Shown here piece after piece: positions 6,642 to 10,265 of a stretch of 10,265 bases of DNA. Position numbers and translations under genes: made by a program. This stretch comes from Thermoplasmata archaeon (GTDB lineage: Archaea > Thermoplasmatota > Thermoplasmata > Lutacidiplasmatales > UBA184): contig JAKATE010000062.1 in assembly GCA_021828085.1 (NCBI GenBank), positions 1 to 10,265 on the forward strand, in the 5' to 3' direction. Position 1 is the stretch's first letter; each line of letters opens with the position of its first letter. A model generated the notes under the pieces. It made no database searches. It worked only from the letters and a program-made list of their open reading frames with translations, and was not told the origin of the DNA.

Positions 6642-7148
6642 GTGTTCGACAAGTCCTCCCTGGGCTTGTTCGACAAACCGGGACCCATGGAAACAGCGAG
6701 GGAGGAGGAAAGGATCGCGGTCCGGTGCTCACGCCGCGAGCTCCAGTTCCTGGACTCCTTCGTGGTGAGCGGGGAGTTCTCCACGCGCTCGGAGCTCATC
6801 CGGGCCGCGCTCCAGGACTTCCTCTCCCGCCGCGCCCGTGAGGCCCCGGCCGATCCTGCCCCCGTCCCCGCCCCGGCGCCCGCGAGCTCCGCCCCTCCGG
6901 CGAGCGAGATCCCGCTCCGCCCCGAGGAACGCGAGATCGTGGAGGCCTACGCCGAACTCGTCCAGAACGGCGCACCGGTGTCCGCCACTCTGGCCGAGCT
7001 CGTCCGTCGCGGGATGCGCGATGGCCGGATCGTCGAACAGGTCGAGGCGACCCGGAACCTGGTGCGGTCCTCCGCCGAAAGGCGGGAAAGGGCCCAGCAG
7101 GCCGCCCGGAGCGCGCAAGAGCTCGAACGGCAGGGGTACGGCCGATGA
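6642..7148 (+). CDS. Ribbon-helix-helix transcriptional regulator (CdrS/CdrL-like position)
   Basis: A DNA-binding protein of the RHH/CopG superfamily, 168 residues from GTG 6642 or 153 from ATG 6687. The RHH fold is about residues 23-63: beta strand ERIAVRCSRRE, helix LQFLDSFVVSG, turn EFSTRSE, helix LIRAALQDFL. FSTRSE is the typical second-helix start. A Pro/Ala-rich linker (about 68-90) leads to a helical region (92-165) with a charged, probably coiled-coil end, SSAERRERAQQAARSAQELERQ. Short haloarchaeal CdrS is RHH only, whereas CdrL carries an extra C-terminal part as here. The FtsZ-like gene follows after 45 bp and is probably co-transcribed, recalling the cdrS-ftsZ2 pair. The GTG fits the TATA spacing, but the RHH fold itself would fit either start. 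A direct repeat TGTTCGACAA overlaps the 5' end and may be an autoregulatory site. Targets are unknown. Confidence 0.85.
   Translation: MFDKSSLGLFDKPGPMETAREEERIAVRCSRRELQFLDSFVVSGEFSTRSELIRAALQDFLSRRAREAPADPAPVPAPAPASSAPPASEIPLRPEEREIVEAYAELVQNGAPVSATLAELVRRGMRDGRIVEQVEATRNLVRSSAERRERAQQAARSAQELERQGYGR
6643..6676 (+). repeat. Direct repeat TGTTCGACAA, 24-bp spacing, at the RHH gene start
   Basis: Two identical 10-mers lie at 6643-6652 and 6667-6676, at or just after the predicted transcription start. RHH repressors often bind short tandem or inverted repeats of this kind at their own promoters. The spacing is also eight codons, so if GTG 6642 is the true start the repeats encode two Phe-Asp-Lys copies and may be only coding sequence. 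Confidence 0.45.
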
Positions 7149-7193
7149 GCTCGCCAGGGAGACCGAGGAAGAGCGCCCCGATCCCCAGGGGGA

Positions 7194-8117
7194 GTGGTGA
7201 ACTTGACCGACGCGGAGACCGTCCGAGAGCAATCCAAGGCTGACCAGGGCCCGTCCACAACGAGCCCCGCCCGACCGCCGGGACCCTCTCGTCTCCGTTT
7301 GGGCCGCGAAGTCCGTTTCCTTCTCGTCGCCGTCGGAGGCGCCGCCGTCCGCGTCGTCCGCTCCGCCCAGGCCCACGGGCTGCGCTACCAGGAGACCGTC
7401 GCGATCAACGGGGACGAACGGGTCCAGGAAGCCATGGACTTCGACCTCCGAGTCTGCCTGAAATCCCCCTGGGAAGGCGACGACCCGGATCCCGGCAGCC
7501 TCTCGGAAGGCCGGCTCGCCCTCGTCCCCGCCCTCGAGACCCTCTTCGAGGGGGTCACCTTCGTCACCCTGGTGGGGAGCCTCGGCGGCGAGACCGGCTC
7601 CTCCGTCCTTCCGGCCGTCCTGGAAGCGGCCGGGCGCCACGCCTCTTTCCTCTCCGTCTTCCTCGTGAAGCCCTTCGCCTGCGAGCAGGAGCGACGGGAC
7701 CTCGCCGAGGCCTCCCTCTCCCAGCTTAAGCAGAACCCCAGTCTCCGGGGGCTCCAGCGCCAGCAACGTGCCTCCCTCTTCGTCCTCGACAACGAGCGGG
7801 CGGTCCCGCTCCTCCGCACGCAGCCGCTCCGGGCCCTCACGGGAGGCTACGGCCAGACCGTCGCCGACCACATCCTCGAGCGCTACATCCAGCCCGCGGA
7901 GGGCGTCCTCCGGGATTTCCGTCTCCTCAACGAGACGCGCCTGCTCTCCCCGGAGACGGCCGTCCCGCTCGACGCTGCGGCGGCTCCCAGCCTCCTCGAG
8001 CACCTTCCAGGGGCCTTCCCTGCGCAGCCGGTGGAGGCCTCCCCACCGGGGGCCCCGGCGGGCCTCGAGCTCCTCCTCGAAGTGGCCCCTTCGGAGCCGA
8101 TGGGCACCGCCCGCTGA
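7194..8117 (+). CDS. Divergent FtsZ/tubulin-superfamily protein
   Basis: This 307-residue protein has an N-terminal extension (1-38), an FtsZ-like GTPase domain (about 40-245) and a Pro/Ala-rich tail (250-307). FtsZ features in order are strand plus glycine loop RFLLVAVGGAAVRVV (41-55), ETVAINGDERVQ (67-78, like FtsZ NTDAQ), the tubulin signature region TLVGSLGGETGSSVLPAVLEAA (125-146) and FLVKPFACEQERRDLAEASLSQL (156-178, like FtsZ TKPF.FEG.RR). The signature deviates from GGGTGTG: a Glu replaces one Gly and the last Gly is Ser, and the first glycine loop is reduced. The segment after about 245 is far too short for the usual C-terminal domain, and no clear T7 catalytic loop is seen, so normal GTP-driven polymerisation is doubtful. 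It follows the RHH gene by 45 bp. The GTG at 7194 and the adjacent GTG 7197 and TTG 7203 are all possible starts near an AGGGGGAG purine stretch. A division or membrane-associated role is inference. Confidence 0.8.
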   Translation: MVNLTDAETVREQSKADQGPSTTSPARPPGPSRLRLGREVRFLLVAVGGAAVRVVRSAQAHGLRYQETVAINGDERVQEAMDFDLRVCLKSPWEGDDPDPGSLSEGRLALVPALETLFEGVTFVTLVGSLGGETGSSVLPAVLEAAGRHASFLSVFLVKPFACEQERRDLAEASLSQLKQNPSLRGLQRQQRASLFVLDNERAVPLLRTQPLRALTGGYGQTVADHILERYIQPAEGVLRDFRLLNETRLLSPETAVPLDAAAAPSLLEHLPGAFPAQPVEASPPGAPAGLELLLEVAPSEPMGTAR

Positions 8118-8124
8118 GAGCGGG

Positions 8125-8182
8125 ACCCTTTCCGGAGCGTCACCGCAGCGGTAGGAAGGGTTAAGCCCCCCCCTCGCTGCGG
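8125..8182. repeat. Overlapping inverted repeats after the FtsZ-like gene
   Basis: ACCCTTTCC (8125-8133) faces GGAAGGGT (8154-8161) with one bulged base. Inside lies ACCGCAGCGGT (8142-8152). CCGCAGCG (8143-8150) can also pair with CGCTGCGG (8175-8182). The structures are mutually exclusive, and the second encloses the TTAAG at 8161-8165. This may be the 3' end of the operon, an operator for the small membrane-protein gene, or chance in GC-rich DNA. Confidence 0.35.
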
Positions 8183-8197
8183 CCGCCCCACTTCGAG

Positions 8198-8368
8198 ATG
8201 ACGGCCCGGGGGAAAGTGCTCGCCGCCGTGCTGGGGATCGGGGTCCCCGGCGCGCTCATCGCCGTCGATGTCGTGCTGTTCAGCTCGAACCCTCTGGGGT
8301 TCATCGGGGCGGTCACCTGGCTGCTCGGGGGCTGCGTCTACCTGGTGAGCTACCAGGACCACGAGTGA
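8198..8368 (+). CDS. Small two-helix membrane protein (56 residues)
   Basis: An ATG-started frame of 56 codons not assigned to any family. It begins MTARGKVLAAV and ends YLVSYQDHE. Two hydrophobic segments, about residues 7-28 (with a Pro and an Asp) and 33-51 (with Trp and Cys), suggest a helical hairpin in the membrane with short polar ends. Third codon positions are almost all G or C, as in the neighbouring genes, which supports coding. It fills the gap between the FtsZ-like gene (80 bp upstream) and the PAC2 gene, whose stop lies 18 bp beyond this stop. TTAAG at 8161-8165 might be a weak TATA element about 35 bp before the ATG; otherwise it could be read from the upstream operon. No ribosome-binding site is clear. 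Function unknown. Confidence 0.6.
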   Translation: MTARGKVLAAVLGIGVPGALIAVDVVLFSSNPLGFIGAVTWLLGGCVYLVSYQDHE

Positions 8369-8386
8369 GCCGGCCCCTTCCCGGGC

Positions 8387-9223
8387 TCAGCCGTAGATGG
8401 ACGGCTCGCGGACCTGCGCGGTCGATGTCCGCTCCGCTCCCGAGGACCCCGTGCTCATTTTCATGCTCTCGCGGAGCATCCGCTCGAGCACCTCGGCCTG
8501 CTTGAGCAGAGGTTCGGGATCGACATTGAGGTCCGGGACCAGCCGGTCCAGGGCCTGGAGCAGGTGGGCGGCGGCCCGGTACTCGGGGATCTCCGCCTCC
8601 CCGATCCGCGCGAAGAGGACGCTCAGGTTGAACTGCTCGTGGGCCGCCTCGTTGAGAAGGTCCCCGGTGAGGCCCCCCACGACCCCCTGGTCGAGGCGGG
8701 GGAAGCTCAGCTGGGTGAGGACCCGGTCCGCCGAGTCCGTCGCCGGGATGGCCACGATGACCCCGTCGTCCTTGGTCGGCACGGTGGTCACGGGAGCCGC
8801 CTTGCCCGCTTCCCCCCCTTCCTCCTCGTCCTGTCGCTGCAGCACCCCTTCAACGACATAGGCCGGGGCCATCCCCTTATCCTTGAGCCAGCCGATGATG
8901 GCCCGCGCCAGGTACGTGAGCAGGGAGGGGGACGGAGGGAACTCGGAGACCACCACCGCGACCTTCCGGTTGCCGTGGACGCGGATCGGCGGGTTCGGTC
9001 GGCCATCCAGGATGACCGAGGCCGAGATGAGGAACGGGGACCGGAAGGCGGCGATCCTCGGGAGTTTGAGCCGCTGGATGATGTAGTGCCCCACGATGCT
9101 GCTGGCCAGGCCGGCGCTGGGGAAGCAGATCAGCGTCGGGGTCCCTTGACCGGGGGCATCGGCCAGGGGGGCTTCCTCGGAGATGGAGAGTTCCGGCGTT
9201 CCGCCCAGGAGGTCCGGGGTCAT
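8387..9223 (-). CDS. PAC2-family protein (archaeal proteasome assembly chaperone / activator homologue)
   Basis: This 278-residue protein belongs to the PAC2 family (proteasome assembly chaperone 2; archaeal PbaA/PbaB relatives), which binds the 20S proteasome alpha ring as assembly factor or ATP-independent activator. Typical PAC2 sequence is seen in TLICFPSAGLASSIVGHYIIQ (30-50), PFLISASVILDGRPNPPIRVHG (63-84), KVAVVVSEFPPSPS (87-100) and VVGGLTGDLLNEA (181-193). An acidic insert (QDEEEGGEAGK, 131-141) interrupts the core. The distal part holds a predicted helix rich in Leu and Glu (235-255), then a Ser/Thr-rich tail that ends in Ile-Tyr-Gly. A terminal hydrophobic-Tyr-any residue (HbYX) tail is what proteasome activators insert into alpha-ring pockets. 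ATG 9221-9223 lies about 26 bp downstream of a weak TATA-like CTTAGAA, again suggesting a leaderless transcript. The gene is divergent from FEN-1 and convergent with the small membrane protein. Confidence 0.88.
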   Translation of the reverse strand: MTPDLLGGTPELSISEEAPLADAPGQGTPTLICFPSAGLASSIVGHYIIQRLKLPRIAAFRSPFLISASVILDGRPNPPIRVHGNRKVAVVVSEFPPSPSLLTYLARAIIGWLKDKGMAPAYVVEGVLQRQDEEEGGEAGKAAPVTTVPTKDDGVIVAIPATDSADRVLTQLSFPRLDQGVVGGLTGDLLNEAAHEQFNLSVLFARIGEAEIPEYRAAAHLLQALDRLVPDLNVDPEPLLKQAEVLERMLRESMKMSTGSSGAERTSTAQVREPSIYG

Positions 9224-9245
9224 GGGGGAGGGATGGACCCTTCTC

Positions 9246-9252
9246 TTCTAAG
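9246..9252 (-). promoter_or_regulatory. Weak TATA-like element for the PAC2 gene
   Basis: The minus strand reads GGCTTAGAAG, centred about 26 bp before the ATG at 9223. It is a poor match to box A, but it is the most AT-rich stretch available and sits at the leaderless spacing. The 95-bp divergent gap also holds the FEN-1 promoter. Confidence 0.4.
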
Positions 9253-9287
9253 CCCTCCCGTCAGGTCCCCTGAACCCGGCGGGGCGC

Positions 9288-9295
9288 TTTTTTTA
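9288..9295 (+). promoter_or_regulatory. TATA-like box for FEN-1
   Basis: TTTTTTTA sits in the divergent promoter region, centred about 27 bp before the GTG at 9319. A leaderless transcript is therefore possible. A good Shine-Dalgarno-like GAGGGTGA at 9303-9310 would instead lie at or upstream of the start site, so it may be unused or used from an earlier start. Confidence 0.55.
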
Positions 9296-9318
9296 GTCCC
9301 CCGAGGGTGAGTTCGACC

Positions 9319-10265
9319 GTGGGCGTCCCCCTACGAGACTTGGTCCACCCCACCTCCGCCCCTCTGGCCGAGCTCAGGGGGCGCAAGCTCGCGCTCGACG
9401 CCTACAACATGATCTACCAGTTCCTCGCCACGATCCGCCAGCCGGACGGCGAGCCCTTCACGGACTCGCAGGGCCGGGTGACCAGCCATCTGGTGGGACT
9501 GCTCTACCGGACCGCGAGCCTCCTGGAGAACGGGGTGCTCCCCGTGTACGTCTTCGATGGCCCCCCCTCCCCCCTCAAGGCCGGCACCCTCCGTCAGCGT
9601 GCCCTGGCCAAGGAGAAGGCCCAGGAGGCCTGGGCTCAGGCGCTCGAAGCGGGAGACCTAGAGCGGGCAAAGAAGAAGGCCGGCGCTACCTCCCGGCTCA
9701 CCCCCGAGATGGCGGAGGAGGCCCGGAAGCTCCTCAGCACCCTGGGAGTCCCCCACCTCCAGGCTCCGTCCGAGGGGGAAGCCCAGGCGGTGCACATGGC
9801 CCGGCAGGGACGCGTGTGGTCCGCCGCCAGCGAAGACTATGACACGCTCCTGTTCGGGACCCCTCGGCTCGTCCGCGGGCTGGGTGCCTCGCGGGGGGCG
9901 AACACGACCGTGGAGCTCCTTGAGACCCCGAAGATGCTCGAGGAGCTCGGCATCTCCCAGGAGGAGCTCATCCTCCTCGGCCTGCTGGTCGGCACGGACT
10001 TCAACGAAGGCGTGCGAGGGATCGGACCGAAGCGGGCGCTGAAACTGGTGCGCGAGCACAAGGGGTTCGAGGAGACGCTGCGCGCCCTCTCCCAGGACCC
10101 GGCGCCCTTCCTCGAGGTGCGCGAGCTCTTCTTGCATCCCCCCGTCACCGATGACTACACGCTCCGCTGGCGCGCCCCAGACCTTGGCGCCGCCAGGGAT
10201 CTCCTGGTCGCCGGGCACGGGTTCGACGCCGCACGCGTCGAACGGGCGCTCCAGGGGGTGCACGG
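9319..10265 (+). CDS. fen: Flap endonuclease 1 (3' end outside window)
   Basis: FEN-1 is a structure-specific 5' nuclease that removes RNA/DNA flaps during Okazaki-fragment maturation and base-excision repair, working with PCNA. 315 codons are visible; archaeal enzymes are about 340 residues, so roughly the last 25, including the PCNA-binding motif, lie beyond the window. The start MGVPLRDLV is canonical and Gly2 is conserved. With GTG 9319 as codon 1, the metal-binding acids fall at D27, D80 (VFDG), E152 and E154 (PSEGEAQA), D173 and D175 (SEDYD), as in archaeal homologues. This decides against the in-frame GTG at 9307. D227 in GTDFNEG is the next ligand, about nine residues earlier than usual because the preceding loop is short. 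The helix-two-turn-helix GVRGIGPKRALKLV follows. ATIRQPDGEPFTDSQGRVTSH matches the archaeal N domain closely. The gene is divergent from the PAC2 gene. Confidence 0.96.
   Translation, partial: MGVPLRDLVHPTSAPLAELRGRKLALDAYNMIYQFLATIRQPDGEPFTDSQGRVTSHLVGLLYRTASLLENGVLPVYVFDGPPSPLKAGTLRQRALAKEKAQEAWAQALEAGDLERAKKKAGATSRLTPEMAEEARKLLSTLGVPHLQAPSEGEAQAVHMARQGRVWSAASEDYDTLLFGTPRLVRGLGASRGANTTVELLETPKMLEELGISQEELILLGLLVGTDFNEGVRGIGPKRALKLVREHKGFEETLRALSQDPAPFLEVRELFLHPPVTDDYTLRWRAPDLGAARDLLVAGHGFDAARVERALQGVH

Noticed and set aside
6307..6732. Minus-strand frames within the long intergenic region
   Set aside because: They cross the TATA boxes and overlap the start of the RHH gene; Arg/Pro/Gly-rich with no recognisable domain.
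7145..7240. Short ATGA-overlapping frame after the RHH gene
   Set aside because: An ATG overlaps the RHH stop, but the frame ends after about 32 codons, is Arg/Pro-rich and runs into the FtsZ-like gene in another frame. Probably chance.
9658..10263. Minus-strand frame of 201 codons at the right edge
   Set aside because: Antisense to FEN-1, whose catalytic residues are all in place on the plus strand.
1..10265. CRISPR arrays, insertion sequences, toxin-antitoxin pair
   Set aside because: No regularly spaced direct repeats or transposase motifs were seen. The RHH gene could suggest an antitoxin, but its neighbour is a tubulin-like protein rather than a small toxin.

Overview
The window looks archaeal, probably from a high-GC Thermoplasmatota-like lineage. 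By eye it is about two-thirds G+C. It encodes a FEN-1 flap nuclease with archaeal numbering, a PAC2-family proteasome chaperone homologue, a short archaeal-type S-adenosylhomocysteine hydrolase and a bifunctional 3-hydroxyacyl-CoA dehydrogenase/enoyl-CoA hydratase. Three genes have a TATA-like box centred about 27-30 bp before the start codon, the spacing expected of leaderless archaeal mRNAs. The phylum assignment is inference, resting mainly on the ESGLP-type surface repeats and leaderless promoters.

Layout. (1) 2-2812, plus strand: the 3' part of PEP synthase (ppsA), then a hairpin/T-run that doubles as the TATA box of the next gene, then the dehydrogenase/hydratase fusion. (2) 2827-4472, minus strand: ahcY followed 2 nt later by gcvH, a tight pair linking methyl-cycle recycling to glycine cleavage. 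(3) 4592-6310, minus strand: a secreted, C-terminally anchored protein of six repeats of about 77 residues. (4) 6311-6641: an intergenic region of about 330 bp with a minus-strand TATA box, a plus-strand TATA box and three GC-rich stem-loops. (5) 6642-8368, plus strand: a ribbon-helix-helix (RHH) regulator, a divergent FtsZ/tubulin-like protein, and a 56-residue two-helix membrane protein. (6) 8387-9223, minus strand: a PAC2-family protein ending in Ile-Tyr-Gly, a possible proteasome-docking HbYX tail. (7) 9319-end, plus strand: flap endonuclease 1, cut by the window edge.

The most notable part is 6600-8400. An RHH regulator directly upstream of a tubulin-superfamily gene recalls the haloarchaeal cdrS-ftsZ2 pair that controls cell division. 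Here, however, the FtsZ-like partner has degenerate nucleotide-binding loops and almost no C-terminal domain, and a direct repeat overlaps the presumed transcription start of the regulator. The rest is housekeeping: gluconeogenesis, acyl-CoA conversion, one-carbon metabolism, proteostasis and DNA replication/repair. No CRISPR array, insertion sequence, tRNA or rRNA was seen.
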